A stretch of 64,000 bases of DNA, from the NCBI RefSeq assembly GCF_009749465.1, contig NZ_WBIS01000001.1, forward strand, positions 558,001-622,000, read 5' to 3'. The notes under the pieces were generated by a model that did no database searches, was not told the origin of the DNA, and was given only the letters and a program-made list of their open reading frames with translations. This DNA is from Agromyces terreus. GTDB taxonomy: Bacteria > Actinomycetota > Actinomycetes > Actinomycetales > Microbacteriaceae. The translations under genes were made by a program, and so were the position numbers. Shown here piece by piece: positions 45,620-54,655 of the stretch (positions are counted from its first letter, which is position 1; every line of letters begins with the position of its first letter).

Positions 45620-47154
45620 TGGTGGTCGCGCGAACGCATGCCGTCGCCCTGCTCGGGCTCACCGGTTCGATGGTCGAGGTCGAGGCCGATCTCTCGGCCC
45701 AACTGCCCGGCTTCTCGATCATCGGCCTTCCCGACGCCGCGCTCGCCGAGGCCCGTGAACGGGTGCGGGCGGCCGCGACGAACGCGGGTTGCCCGCTGCC
45801 GCAGCGCAAGCTGACGGTCAACCTGTCGCCCGCCGCGCTCCCCAAGCACGGCTCCGGGTTCGATCTGGCTGTCGCGATGGCCTGTCTCGCTGCCGCGGGC
45901 GAGCTCTCCGTCGGCTCAGTGGCCGAGGTCGTGCACCTCGGCGAGCTGGGGCTCGACGGGCGGCTGCGGCCCATCGACGGCATCCTCCCGGCCGTCCTGG
46001 CCGCGTCGCGGGCCGGGTTCGCCACCGTGATGGTTCCGCACGCCAACGCGAGCGAAGCCGCGCTCGTGCCGGGCATCGAGGTCATCGGCGTCGCCTCGCT
46101 GCTCGAGGCGGCGATCCAGCACGGCGGTCGGTACGAGGCGCGCGAGGTAGAGCCGGTGGCGGCCGCGTCGGTCAACGGAACGCCTGATCCGGTCTCGGGC
46201 GATCTCGCGGATGTCGCCGACAACGAGGACGCCGTCGAGGCGCTGCTCGTGGCCGCGGCGGGCGGCCACCACCTCTCGATGATCGGACCGCCGGGTGCGG
46301 GCAAGACGATGCTCGCGTCCCGGCTGCCCGGCATCCTGCCCGACCTCGACCCTGAGGCCGCGCTCGAAGTGTCCTGCGTGCGCTCGCTCGCCGGACGGGC
46401 GATGGGCGAGGGACTCTCGCTCCGGCCGCCGTTCGAGGCGCCGCACCACACGGCGACGGCTGCCGCGATGGTCGGCGGCGGCAGCCGGCTGATCCGGCCG
46501 GGGGCTGCAGCGCGCGCCTCCCACGGCGTGCTCTTCCTCGACGAGGCTCCGGAGTTCCCGGCCGCGGTGCTCGACGTGCTCAGACAACCGCTCGAATCCG
46601 GGACCATCAGTATCCACCGCGCGAATGCGATCGCCTCGTTCCCGGCGCGGTTCCAGCTCGTCATCGCGGCGAACCCGTGCCCGTGCGGCAAAGACGGCAC
46701 GAGCGAGTGCACGTGTCCGCCGAACTCCCGCAGGCGCTACCTCGGGCGCATCTCGGGTCCGCTGCTCGATCGCATCGACCTTCAGCTGAAGGTGCCGCGA
46801 CTCTCGCCCGCGAGCCTCAGCATCGCCCGGGAACGGCCGGGCCTGTCGAGCCTCGAGGCGCGAGGCAAGGTCGTCGCCGCCCGTGCTCGGGCCGCACGGC
46901 GGTTGCAGGCCACGCCCTGGCGCACGAACGCCGAAGTCCCCGGTCCGTGGCTGCGTGGTGCCGGGGGCCTGCATCCCGGCGGCCGTGTGACGGCCGCGCT
47001 CGACCGTTCGTTCGAACGCGGCGGCATCACCATGCGCGGATACGACCGCGTGCTGAAGGTCGCCTGGACGCTCGCCGACTTGGCCGGAGCCGACTCGCCG
47101 ACGGCCTCGCACGTGGGTCGGGCGCTGTACTTCCGAGACGGCATCGCCCGATGA
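45619..47154 (+). CDS. comM: Mg-chelatase-like AAA ATPase ComM (YifB)
   Basis: ComM is a hexameric AAA+ branch-migration helicase that promotes integration of transformed DNA. The 511-residue protein has an N-terminal Lon-like domain (LTGSMVEVEADLSAQLPGF), Walker A GPPGAGKTM at about 223-231, Walker B GVLFLDEAPEF, a zinc-binding cysteine cluster (NPCPCGKDG...CTCPP) and a C-terminal Mg-chelatase helical domain. It overlaps yraN (TGATG) and dprA (ATGA), which gives a compact competence/recombination unit. Confidence 0.93.
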   Translation: MVVARTHAVALLGLTGSMVEVEADLSAQLPGFSIIGLPDAALAEARERVRAAATNAGCPLPQRKLTVNLSPAALPKHGSGFDLAVAMACLAAAGELSVGSVAEVVHLGELGLDGRLRPIDGILPAVLAASRAGFATVMVPHANASEAALVPGIEVIGVASLLEAAIQHGGRYEAREVEPVAAASVNGTPDPVSGDLADVADNEDAVEALLVAAAGGHHLSMIGPPGAGKTMLASRLPGILPDLDPEAALEVSCVRSLAGRAMGEGLSLRPPFEAPHHTATAAAMVGGGSRLIRPGAAARASHGVLFLDEAPEFPAAVLDVLRQPLESGTISIHRANAIASFPARFQLVIAANPCPCGKDGTSECTCPPNSRRRYLGRISGPLLDRIDLQLKVPRLSPASLSIARERPGLSSLEARGKVVAARARAARRLQATPWRTNAEVPGPWLRGAGGLHPGGRVTAALDRSFERGGITMRGYDRVLKVAWTLADLAGADSPTASHVGRALYFRDGIAR

Positions 47155-48425
47155 GCGGGCTGATCCGCCGAGCCGCCGAGCAGTGGCGACGGGAGTTCGC
47201 GCTCATTCGCAAGGGGTCGCGCCCAGCCGGCGAGGCCGCGTCCTCCGACGCGGGCGAGGGCGACCTCCTCGAGCACGAGATGCAGGCGTTCGCGCGCGCG
47301 GTACTCGGCACGATCGGCGAACCCGGCGACGGAGTGCTCGGACGCCTGATCGCGGCCGTCGGCGCGATCGCAGCCGCGGATCTGATCATCGACGGGGCCG
47401 ACGCGGCTCGGCTCGTCTCGGCGGCTGCCGAGGCGGGCGAGCCGATCTCGATCCGCGAGGCCCGGAGCGCCGTCGCCCGATGGGCGCCGCGCGTCGACCA
47501 GGCCGCGTTCGCGCGCGGGCTCGCGCAGGCGCAGCGGGTGGGTGCGACGTTGCTCGTCCCGACCGATCGCGACTGGCCGCGCGGCGTCGACGACCTCGGC
47601 GTGCACGCGCCGATCGGCCTGTGGGTGCGCGGCCGGCCGAACGCGCTCGCGAACGGGGCCCGCGCCGTCGCGCTGGTCGGTGCGAGGGCAGCGACCGGCT
47701 ACGGCGAGCACATGACGATGGAGATCTCGGCCGGGCTCGTCGATCGGGGCTGCACGATCGTCTCCGGAGGCGCGTACGGTATCGACGGCATGGCCCACCG
47801 CGCCGCGCTCGCCGGCAACGGCACGACCGTGGCGTACCTGGCCGGTGGCATCGACCGGTTCTATCCGATGGGACACGATTCGCTTCTCCAGCGCATCTCG
47901 GAGACCGGCGCCGTCGTCTCCGAACTGCCCTGCGGCGCATCGCCGACGAAATGGCGCTTCCTCCAGCGGAATCGGCTCATCGCCGCGGCCAGCGATGCCA
48001 CCGTCGTCCTCGAGGCGGGAACCCGCAGCGGTTCGTTGAACACGGCCGGCCATGCCGCGGCGCTCGGCCGGCCGTTGGGCGCGCTTCCGGGCGCGGTGAC
48101 GAGCCCGGCCTCGGCCGGATGCCACCGCCTTCTGCGGGAGTACGGCGCCCTGTGCGTCGTCGATGCCGATCAGGTGCTCGAGCTCGCCGGCGGTCCGCTC
48201 TCGGGCGGCGGTGGTGCGCAGGGGGTCGACGGGGCCGATGCCGAGGATCCCGAGACGATCCGAGTGCTCGATGCGCTGAGCAGGCGGAGCCCGCGCCAGG
48301 TCGCCGACCTCGCTCAGCGCAGCGGTCTCCCGGTGACCGATGTGATGGCCGTGCTCGGTCCGCTCGAGCTCGACGGGGTCGCCGCCTGGCGAGCCGACGG
48401 CTGGATTCGGAGGGGGCGGCCGTAG
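47151..48425 (+). CDS. dprA: DNA processing protein DprA
   Basis: DprA loads RecA onto incoming single-stranded DNA. The 424-residue protein has the Rossmann core VALVGARAATGYGEHM, TIVSGGAYGIDGMAHRAAL, GGIDRFYPMGH and RNRLIAAASDATVVLEAG, with a C-terminal winged helix (LDALSRRSPRQVADLAQRSG). The N-terminal ~110 residues are helical and less conserved. ATG overlaps the comM stop. Its TAG stop (48423-48425) is embedded in a TAGGCT box preceding the next gene. Confidence 0.94.
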   Translation: MSGLIRRAAEQWRREFALIRKGSRPAGEAASSDAGEGDLLEHEMQAFARAVLGTIGEPGDGVLGRLIAAVGAIAAADLIIDGADAARLVSAAAEAGEPISIREARSAVARWAPRVDQAAFARGLAQAQRVGATLLVPTDRDWPRGVDDLGVHAPIGLWVRGRPNALANGARAVALVGARAATGYGEHMTMEISAGLVDRGCTIVSGGAYGIDGMAHRAALAGNGTTVAYLAGGIDRFYPMGHDSLLQRISETGAVVSELPCGASPTKWRFLQRNRLIAAASDATVVLEAGTRSGSLNTAGHAAALGRPLGALPGAVTSPASAGCHRLLREYGALCVVDADQVLELAGGPLSGGGGAQGVDGADAEDPETIRVLDALSRRSPRQVADLAQRSGLPVTDVMAVLGPLELDGVAAWRADGWIRRGRP

Positions 48426-48446
48426 GCTTTCGACGGAGGTCTGGAG

Positions 48447-49379
48447 ATGGCGGTGCAGCTCGGGCGATTCGCGCAGGCGCAACAGGTGATCGCGCATGTC
48501 AGCGACACCCACCTGCTCTCGGGCGGGCGGCGTCTCGGCGGTGTCGCCGACACGGTCGTCGCGCTCGAGCGAACGGCCGAACGGCTCGCCGGCATGGGCG
48601 ATCGGCTCGATGCCATCGTCGTGACGGGCGATGTGGCCGACCTCGGCGAACCCGACGCCTATGACCGAGTGCGCACCGTGCTCGAACCGGTCGCGGAGTC
48701 CGCCGGTGCTCGACTCGTCTGGGTCATGGGCAACCACGACGAGCGCGCCCCGTTCCGCGCGGCGCTCATCGGGAGCACGCCCGACGCAGCGACGTCGGAG
48801 CGCGGCCAAAGCCTCGACGCGCCGGTGAATCACGTCGTCGACGTCGACGGGCTGCGTCTTGTCGCGATCGACTCCACGGTTCCCGGGTATCACCATGGCG
48901 ATCTCGAGCCGGAAACGCTGGAGTGGCTCGAACAGGTCCTCGCCGAACCGGCCGAACGCGGCACGATCCTCGCCCTGCATCATGCGCCGATCCCCACCCC
49001 CGTCGCGATCATGGACGTCCTCGAACTCCGGAGGCAGGACGAGCTCGCCGCGATCGTGCGCGATCGCGACGTGCGGCTGATCCTCGGCGGACACCTCCAC
49101 TACCCGACGACCGGCTCCTTCGCCGGCATCCCGGTATCGGTCGCGGGCGCCGCCGCCTACACGATCGATCCGTCGGCGTCGCCGCGCACGCTCGTCGGCA
49201 TCGACGGCGGCCGTTCGTTCACCCTGGTCCACCTCTTCGAAGACGCGGTGACCACCTCGGTCGTGCCGATCGACGCGCACCCCGTCGTCTCCCGCATCGA
49301 CGCGGGCATGCTCGCAGAACTCGAGGCCTCGACGCCCGAGCAGCGCCTCGAGCGCTTCTCGCGCAAACCGCCGACCTGA
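48447..49379 (+). CDS. Calcineurin-like metallophosphoesterase (CpdA type)
   Basis: A 310-residue class III phosphodiesterase. Metal-binding motifs occur in order: HVSDTHLL (near residue 15), VVTGDVADLG, VMGNHDERAP, LALHHAPIPTP and LGGHLHYPTTG. It resembles cyclic-AMP phosphodiesterases; the natural nucleotide is unknown. GGAGG lies 7 bases before the ATG. The gene sits between dprA and xerC, a position more often occupied by nothing or by a sigma factor gene in other actinobacteria, so it is an insertion relative to the core order. Confidence 0.88.
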   Translation: MAVQLGRFAQAQQVIAHVSDTHLLSGGRRLGGVADTVVALERTAERLAGMGDRLDAIVVTGDVADLGEPDAYDRVRTVLEPVAESAGARLVWVMGNHDERAPFRAALIGSTPDAATSERGQSLDAPVNHVVDVDGLRLVAIDSTVPGYHHGDLEPETLEWLEQVLAEPAERGTILALHHAPIPTPVAIMDVLELRRQDELAAIVRDRDVRLILGGHLHYPTTGSFAGIPVSVAGAAAYTIDPSASPRTLVGIDGGRSFTLVHLFEDAVTTSVVPIDAHPVVSRIDAGMLAELEASTPEQRLERFSRKPPT

Positions 49380-49481
49380 GCCCGGCCGTTCACGACGGTG
49401 CCCGCTCCGTGCCGCGGGCCCGGAATCGCGCGGCGGGCGCGCCGTCGAGCGAGCGGTGGCCTGACACGGCAGTCTGGAAGC

Positions 49482-50456
49482 GTGAATCTCGATGCCGCGC
49501 TGGACGACTACCTCACGCATGTGCAGACCGAGCGCGGCTACTCGGAGCACACGGTCGCGGCCTACCGCGCGGATCTCGCCGACCTGATCGACTTCGCGGA
49601 GGAGCGCGGCATCACCGCAGCGTCCGACGTCGACCTGGCGGTGCTCCGCGACTGGCTCTGGGCGGCCACGGAGCGCGGACTCGCACGTTCGAGCATCGCG
49701 CGCCGCGCGGCATCCGCTCGAGGTCTGACCGCATGGCTCGCCCGGAGCGGGGCGACCGCCGCCGATCACGGGGCTCGGCTCAAGGCGCCACGTGCGCAGC
49801 GGACTTTGCCGAGGATCATCGCCCAACCGGCGATGGAAGAGGTCATCGCGCACCTCGAGGCCGGATGCGTCGACGATGACCCGGCATCCATCAGGGACCT
49901 CGCGATCGTCGAGCTGCTCTACGCCTCGGCCCTTCGCGTCTCCGAACTCGTCGGACTCGACGTCGACGACCTCGACCGGCGGCGCCGGACGGTCCGCGTC
50001 CTCGGCAAGGGGTCGAAGGAGCGCGTCGTTCCCTACGGCGGCCCTGCGGCGCGGGCGGTCGACCGGTACCTCGAGCGCGCTCGGCCGGCCATCATCGCGG
50101 GTGCCGCAGCTGCGTCCGCCGATCGGCGGGATGCGCGCCCGGTACGGGGTTCACGACCGGCGGCGCCCGACGGCGCGGCCCGCGCCCTCTTCCTCGGGGT
50201 GCGCGGTGGGCGCATGGGCGTGCGCAGCGTGTATCGGCTCGTCGCCTCGATCCTCGCGGAGACGCCCGGCACGGGTCCGAGCGGGCCCCATGCGCTCCGT
50301 CACACGGCGGCCACGCATCTGCTCGACGGGGGAGCGGACCTGCGGGCGGTGCAGGAATTCCTGGGGCATGCGAGCCTCGGGACCACCCAGATCTACACCC
50401 ATGTCTCGGCCGAACGGCTCAAGCAGAGCTACCGGACCGCGCATCCTCGGGCGTGA
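49482..50456 (+). CDS. xerC: Tyrosine recombinase XerC
   Basis: XerC with XerD resolves chromosome dimers at dif. The 324-residue protein has the SAM-like N-terminal domain (LDDYLTHVQTERGYSEHTVAAYR) and the catalytic residues Arg in LYASALRVSELVGLD, Lys in GKGSKERVVPY, His-x-x-Arg in PHALRHTAATHLL, His in FLGHASLGTT and Tyr in QIYTHVS. A 35-residue Ala/Arg-rich insert (around residues 205-240) separates two catalytic segments. GTG 49482 gives VNLDAALDDYL, the natural N-terminus. Confidence 0.93.
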   Translation: MNLDAALDDYLTHVQTERGYSEHTVAAYRADLADLIDFAEERGITAASDVDLAVLRDWLWAATERGLARSSIARRAASARGLTAWLARSGATAADHGARLKAPRAQRTLPRIIAQPAMEEVIAHLEAGCVDDDPASIRDLAIVELLYASALRVSELVGLDVDDLDRRRRTVRVLGKGSKERVVPYGGPAARAVDRYLERARPAIIAGAAAASADRRDARPVRGSRPAAPDGAARALFLGVRGGRMGVRSVYRLVASILAETPGTGPSGPHALRHTAATHLLDGGADLRAVQEFLGHASLGTTQIYTHVSAERLKQSYRTAHPRA

Positions 50457-50507
50457 ACGACCGGCCGCGTCGCGCTGCCCGCGGGCCGGAGCGGGCGGGG
50501 GCCCGGA

Positions 50508-51098
50508 TCATGTGAGGGGGAGCAGGACGGCGAACGGGACGCCGCCGAGGAAGAGCATCGGCGAGACGTAGGCTCCGTCGACGCGGACGCCGAGGTGCAC
50601 GCATCCCTCGCAGTGCCCGCCGGTGCCGACGGTGCCGACCGGTCTGCCCTCGGAGACCGCCGTTCCGGCCGGGACAGCGGAGACGACGGGCTCCATGGAG
50701 CTGATGACGCCGTCCCCGTGATCGATGGACACGACCGGCCGGCCGGCCACCATGCCCGAGAAGGAGACCACGCCGTCGGCCGGCGCGAGGACCGATGCTC
50801 CCGCCGCGGCGCGGAGATCCACCCCGCGATGTCCCGCCGCGTACGGGGTGGGGGGAGCCCGGAACGGCGAGGCGATCGCGACCGGCGGCGGCGTCGGCCA
50901 GGTCCATCGGTCGAACTCGGCCATCCGGTCGTCCTCGACGGGCTGGACGGCAGAGGCCTGCGGGCCGACGGACGCGAACCCGGCGGCGAGGCCGGCCAGC
51001 ACGAGCGCGGCGAACGCGCGCGCGAGTCGATGTGCGAGGGCATGGAACCGGCGGGAAGCGGCCGCCGAGACGCGACGTCGTGCGGGGAAGGGGGTCAT
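50508..51098 (-). CDS. M23 family peptidase (LytM-like), exported
   Basis: A 196-residue protein with an N-terminal export signal or anchor (residues ~25-48, ARAFAALVLAGLAAGFASVG) and an M23 domain (HRGVDLRAAAGASVLAPADG). In the C-terminal metal motif, usually HxH, the first His is replaced by Cys (GCVHLGVRV). This subtype occurs next to rpsB in many actinobacteria and may act in cell-wall remodelling or be a non-catalytic activator. ATG 51098 is chosen so that the basic n-region precedes the signal. It converges with xerC. Confidence 0.82.
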   Translation of the reverse strand: MTPFPARRRVSAAASRRFHALAHRLARAFAALVLAGLAAGFASVGPQASAVQPVEDDRMAEFDRWTWPTPPPVAIASPFRAPPTPYAAGHRGVDLRAAAGASVLAPADGVVSFSGMVAGRPVVSIDHGDGVISSMEPVVSAVPAGTAVSEGRPVGTVGTGGHCEGCVHLGVRVDGAYVSPMLFLGGVPFAVLLPLT

Positions 51099-51175
51099 GC
51101 GCCGATGGTGCCCTGCGCGTGGCACTCCCGAGCCGTGGTTCCCCGATCGCGGGCCGGCTCGACGCTTCGACACGG

Positions 51176-51204
51176 TTGGGGAGGACGAGTGCCGATGGTA
51201 GAGT
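51176..51204 (+). promoter_or_regulatory. Sigma-70-type promoter for rpsB-tsf
   Basis: TTGGGG (51176-51181), 17-base spacer, TAGAGT (51199-51204). The transcript would start near 51211, leaving a ~160-base structured leader before rpsB. Confidence 0.65.
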
Positions 51205-51212
51205 GTCAGGAG

Positions 51213-51296
51213 CACCCCGCCTGTCGGGGTGACTACGCGTGCCATTTCGGCCACCGACTCCATTCAGTCCCGATGCAGTTCTCGCGAACTGCATCG
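51213..51296 (+). ncRNA. Structured rpsB leader
   Basis: Two perfect hairpins: CACCCCG/CGGGGTG (51213-51219 and 51225-51231, 5-base loop) and CGATGCAGTTC/GAACTGCATCG (51271-51281 and 51286-51296, loop TCGC). A GC-rich segment 51306-51345 can fold further. Candidate site for S2 autoregulation; the function is inferred. Confidence 0.55.
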
Positions 51297-51369
51297 TGCG
51301 GAGCCGTGCCGGGCACCAGGGTCCCGGCCGCCGGCCGGAACGTCAACTGAGAACAAAGGAGTACGGCTC

Positions 51370-52299
51370 ATGGCCGTCGTCACCATCCGCCAGCTGCTCG
51401 ACAGCGGCGTGCACTTCGGGCACCAGACCCGCCGTTGGAACCCGAAGATGAAGCGCTTCATCTTCACCGAGCGTTCCGGCATCTACATCATCGACCTGCA
51501 GCAGTCGCTCGCCTTCATCGACAAGGCGTACGACTTCGTGCGCGAGACCGTCGCCCACGGCGGCACCATCCTGTTCGTCGGCACGAAGAAGCAGGCGCAG
51601 GAGTCCATCGCCGAGCAGGCGACCCGCGTCGGCCAGCCCTACGTCAACCAGCGTTGGCTCGGCGGCCTCCTCACCAACTTCCAGACGGTCTCCAAGCGCC
51701 TCGCGCGCATGAAGGAGCTCGAGGAGCTCGACTTCGAGGGCACCACGAGCGGCTTCACGAAGAAGGAGCTCCTCATCAAGAAGCGCGAGCTCGACAAGCT
51801 GCACAAGTCGCTCGGCGGCATCCGCAACCTGTCGAAGACGCCTTCCGCGCTCTGGGTGGTCGACACCAAGAAGGAGCACCTCGCGATCGACGAGGCGAAG
51901 AAGCTCGGCATCCCCGTCATCGGCATCCTCGACACCAACTGCGACCCCGACGAGGTCCAGTACCCGATCCCGGGCAACGACGACGCCATCCGCTCCGTCG
52001 CGCTGTTGACCCGCATCATCGCCGACGCCGCTGCCGAGGGCCTCATCGAGCGCCACCAGAAGCCCGAAGAGGCCGGCAACGTCTCGGCCGTCGAGCCGCT
52101 CGCCGAGTGGGAGAAGGAGCTGCTCCAGGCAGGCTCAGAGACCACGCCCGAGCAGGCTTCGGCAGAGACCGAGAAGGTCGCCGAGACCGAGGCCGAGGCC
52201 AAGGCCGAGGCCGCCGAGGTCGTCGAAGAGGCCGCGACCGAGGTCGCCGCACCCGAGTCGGCCGCCGAAGAGGTCGCCGACGAGGCTGCAGCAGAGTAA
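51370..52299 (+). CDS. rpsB: 30S ribosomal protein S2
   Basis: S2 starts [20 protein letters not shown] and contains [13 protein letters not shown] and [21 protein letters not shown], all diagnostic. At 309 residues it carries a 50-residue acidic Ala/Glu C-terminal extension, common in actinobacteria. AAAGGAG lies 9 bases before the ATG. Followed 39 bases later by tsf, the universal pairing. Confidence 0.98.
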   Translation: MAVVTIRQLLDSGVHFGHQTRRWNPKMKRFIFTERSGIYIIDLQQSLAFIDKAYDFVRETVAHGGTILFVGTKKQAQESIAEQATRVGQPYVNQRWLGGLLTNFQTVSKRLARMKELEELDFEGTTSGFTKKELLIKKRELDKLHKSLGGIRNLSKTPSALWVVDTKKEHLAIDEAKKLGIPVIGILDTNCDPDEVQYPIPGNDDAIRSVALLTRIIADAAAEGLIERHQKPEEAGNVSAVEPLAEWEKELLQAGSETTPEQASAETEKVAETEAEAKAEAAEVVEEAATEVAAPESAAEEVADEAAAE

Positions 52300-52338
52300 T
52301 TCCGCTGACCAACTCAGACTCAAAGGAGAATGCCGGAA

Positions 52339-53163
52339 ATGGCAATCAGCATCGCCGACATCAAGGCCCTGCGCGAGCAGCTCGGCACGGGCATGGTCGA
52401 CACCAAGAAGGCGCTCGAGGAAGCCGACGGCGACCTCGAGAAGGCCACTGAGATCCTGCGGCTCAAGGGTGCGAAGGGCAACGCGAAGCGTGCCGACCGT
52501 TCCACGAGCGAGGGCCTCGTCGCGGCCAAGGAGTCGCCCGCGGGCTACACCCTGATCCAGCTCGCTTGCGAGACCGACTTCGTCGCGAAGAACGACAAGT
52601 TCGTCTCCCTGTCCGAGAAGGTGCTCGACGCGGTCGCCGCCGCCGGCGCAGCCGACGTGGATGCCGCGCTCGCGGCGCCGCTCGACGGCAAGACCGTGGG
52701 CGAGGTCATCGACGAGCAGGCCGCCATCCTCGGCGAGAAGGTCGCGCTCACGCGCGCCGTCACGCTGTCGGGCGAGAAGTTCGGCGTGTACCTGCACAAG
52801 ACCTCGAAGGACCTGCCGCCGCAGATCGGCGTCGTGGTGTCCTACTCGGGCGACGATGAGGAGACCGCTCGCGCGATCGCCCAGCACATCGCGATGTTCG
52901 ACCCCACGTACCTGACCCGCGACGAGGTTCCGGCCGAGGTCGTCGAGAAGGAGCGCGAGATCGTCACCGAGATCAGCCGCAACGAGGGCAAGCCCGAGGC
53001 GGCACTGCCGAAGATCATCGAGGGGCGTCTGACCTCGTTCTTCAAGCAGGTCGCCCTGCTCGAGCAGGACTACGCTCGCGACAACAAGCAGCAGGTCCAG
53101 AAGGTCCTGGCCGACGCCGGTCTCACCGTGACCGCGTTCGCCCGCTTCAAGGCCACGGCCTAA
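52339..53163 (+). CDS. tsf: Elongation factor Ts
   Basis: EF-Ts recycles EF-Tu by nucleotide exchange. The 274-residue product starts [20 protein letters not shown], contains the contact segment [17 protein letters not shown] and the core [20 protein letters not shown] 52339 is preferred to the in-frame ATG 52330: GGAG ends 10 bases before the former but only one base before the latter, and the family begins at the former. A strong terminator hairpin follows. Confidence 0.97.
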   Translation: MAISIADIKALREQLGTGMVDTKKALEEADGDLEKATEILRLKGAKGNAKRADRSTSEGLVAAKESPAGYTLIQLACETDFVAKNDKFVSLSEKVLDAVAAAGAADVDAALAAPLDGKTVGEVIDEQAAILGEKVALTRAVTLSGEKFGVYLHKTSKDLPPQIGVVVSYSGDDEETARAIAQHIAMFDPTYLTRDEVPAEVVEKEREIVTEISRNEGKPEAALPKIIEGRLTSFFKQVALLEQDYARDNKQQVQKVLADAGLTVTAFARFKATA

Positions 53164-53173
53164 GCCGAAGTCG

Positions 53174-53209
53174 AGGAGTCCGGATCGCATCGCGATCCGG
53201 ACTCCTTTG
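53174..53209 (+). terminator. Intrinsic terminator after rpsB-tsf
   Basis: A perfect 15-bp stem, AGGAGTCCGGATCGC (53174-53188) with GCGATCCGGACTCCT (53192-53206), 3-base loop, then TT. It lies 11 bases after the tsf stop. Confidence 0.85.
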
Positions 53210-53327
53210 CTGTGTCCGGGCGGAGCCCGGCAGGCATCCGTCGCTCGACGGAAACGCTCGCTCGCAAGGCGCGACGCCGGGGGCGGGAACCACTAGCTTT
53301 GTCTCTCAAGGGGAAGGAACGGTCGGG

Positions 53328-54059
53328 ATGACTGAACGTAGACGCAGGGTCATGCTGAAGCTCTCGGGCGAGGCATTCGGAGGAGGATCGCTCGGCGTGA
53401 ATCCCGACGTCGTGAGCGCGCTCGCGCGGGAGATCGCCGATGCCGCGCGCACGGTGGAGATCGCGATCGTCGTCGGCGGCGGCAACTTCTTCCGGGGCGC
53501 GGAGCTCTCCCAACGGGGCATGGACCGGGGCCGGGCCGACTACATGGGCATGCTCGGCACCGTCATGAACTCGCTCGCGCTCCAGGACTTCCTCGAGCAG
53601 GCCGGCGCGGAGACGCGCGTGCAGTCGGCCATCTCGATGACCCAGGTCGCCGAGCCGTACATCCCGCGCCGCGCCGAGCGCCACCTCGAGAAGGGCCGCG
53701 TCGTCATCTTCGGCGCCGGCGCAGGACTGCCGTACTTCTCGACCGACACGGTGGCCGCCCAGCGCGCGCTCGAGATCGATGCCGACGTCGTGCTCGTCGC
53801 CAAGAACGGCGTCGACGGGGTGTACTCCGACGACCCCCGCACGAATCCCGACGCCCACAAGATCGACCGGATCACCTACCAGGAGGCCCTGCAGCGCGGG
53901 CTCAAGGTCGTCGACTCGACGGCGTTCAGCCTCTGCATGGACAACGGCATGCCGATGCAGGTGTTCGGCATGGAGCCGGGCGGCAACGTCACCTCGGCGA
54001 TCCTCGGTGCCGACCTCGGCACGATCGTCAGCAACAGCGAGTCCTCGGCGACTCGATAG
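53328..54059 (+). CDS. pyrH: UMP kinase
   Basis: PyrH phosphorylates UMP to UDP. The 243-residue protein has the amino-acid-kinase fold: [15 protein letters not shown] (phosphate loop), [11 protein letters not shown], and [14 protein letters not shown] followed by [19 protein letters not shown] lies 9 bases upstream; a TAGCTT box at 53294-53299 is a candidate -10. Its TAG stop is part of a TAGACT element (54057-54062) that may drive frr. Confidence 0.96.
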   Translation: MTERRRRVMLKLSGEAFGGGSLGVNPDVVSALAREIADAARTVEIAIVVGGGNFFRGAELSQRGMDRGRADYMGMLGTVMNSLALQDFLEQAGAETRVQSAISMTQVAEPYIPRRAERHLEKGRVVIFGAGAGLPYFSTDTVAAQRALEIDADVVLVAKNGVDGVYSDDPRTNPDAHKIDRITYQEALQRGLKVVDSTAFSLCMDNGMPMQVFGMEPGGNVTSAILGADLGTIVSNSESSATR

Positions 54060-54091
54060 ACTGTCCCGAGCAGCGAACCGAAGGAGCCACC

Positions 54092-54646
54092 GTGATCGCG
54101 GATGTACTGTCCGATGCCACCGCACGCATGCAGAAGGCCGTCGAGGTCGCGAAAGACGACTTCTCGTCCGTCCGCACCGGCCGTGCCAACCCCCAGCTCT
54201 TCCAGAAGATCCTGGTGAACTACTACGGCACGCCCACGCCGCTCGCGCAGCTGGCGTCGCTCGCGAACCCCGAGGCGCGCACGCTGGTCATCACGCCCTA
54301 CGACAAGAGCGCGCTGAAGGACATCGAGCAGGCGATCCGCGACACCCCGAACCTCGGGGCGAACCCGTCGAACGACGGGAACATCGTGCGTGTCACGCTC
54401 CCCGAGCTGACCGAGGAACGCCGTCGCGAGTACGTGAAGATCGTGAAGTCGAAGGCGGAGGACGCGCGTGTCTCGGTGCGCAACATCCGCCGCAAGGCGA
54501 AGGACGATCTCGACTCGCTGAAGGGCGAGGTCGGCGATGACGAGGTCGCACGGGGCGAGAAGGAGCTCGAGCAGATCACGAAGTCGAACGTGGACGCGAT
54601 CGACGACGCGTTCAAGCGCAAGGAAGCCGAGCTCCTCGAGGTCTGA
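54092..54646 (+). CDS. frr: Ribosome recycling factor
   Basis: RRF splits post-termination ribosomes with EF-G. The 184-residue length is standard. It shows [49 protein letters not shown] and the C-terminal [18 protein letters not shown] start with AAGGAG 6 bases upstream. Follows pyrH as in nearly all bacteria; the 32-base gap holds a possible secondary promoter. Confidence 0.97.
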   Translation: MIADVLSDATARMQKAVEVAKDDFSSVRTGRANPQLFQKILVNYYGTPTPLAQLASLANPEARTLVITPYDKSALKDIEQAIRDTPNLGANPSNDGNIVRVTLPELTEERRREYVKIVKSKAEDARVSVRNIRRKAKDDLDSLKGEVGDDEVARGEKELEQITKSNVDAIDDAFKRKEAELLEV

Positions 54647-54655
54647 GGGATCACG

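Noticed and set aside
49482-50456. XerC as integrase of a mobile element
   Set aside because: Sits in the conserved dprA-xerC-rpsB neighbourhood, with no excisionase or attachment-site duplication nearby.
50457-50507. GC-rich inverted repeats between xerC and the M23 gene as terminator
   Set aside because: Only short imperfect stems without a T run; not distinguishable from background in such GC-rich sequence.
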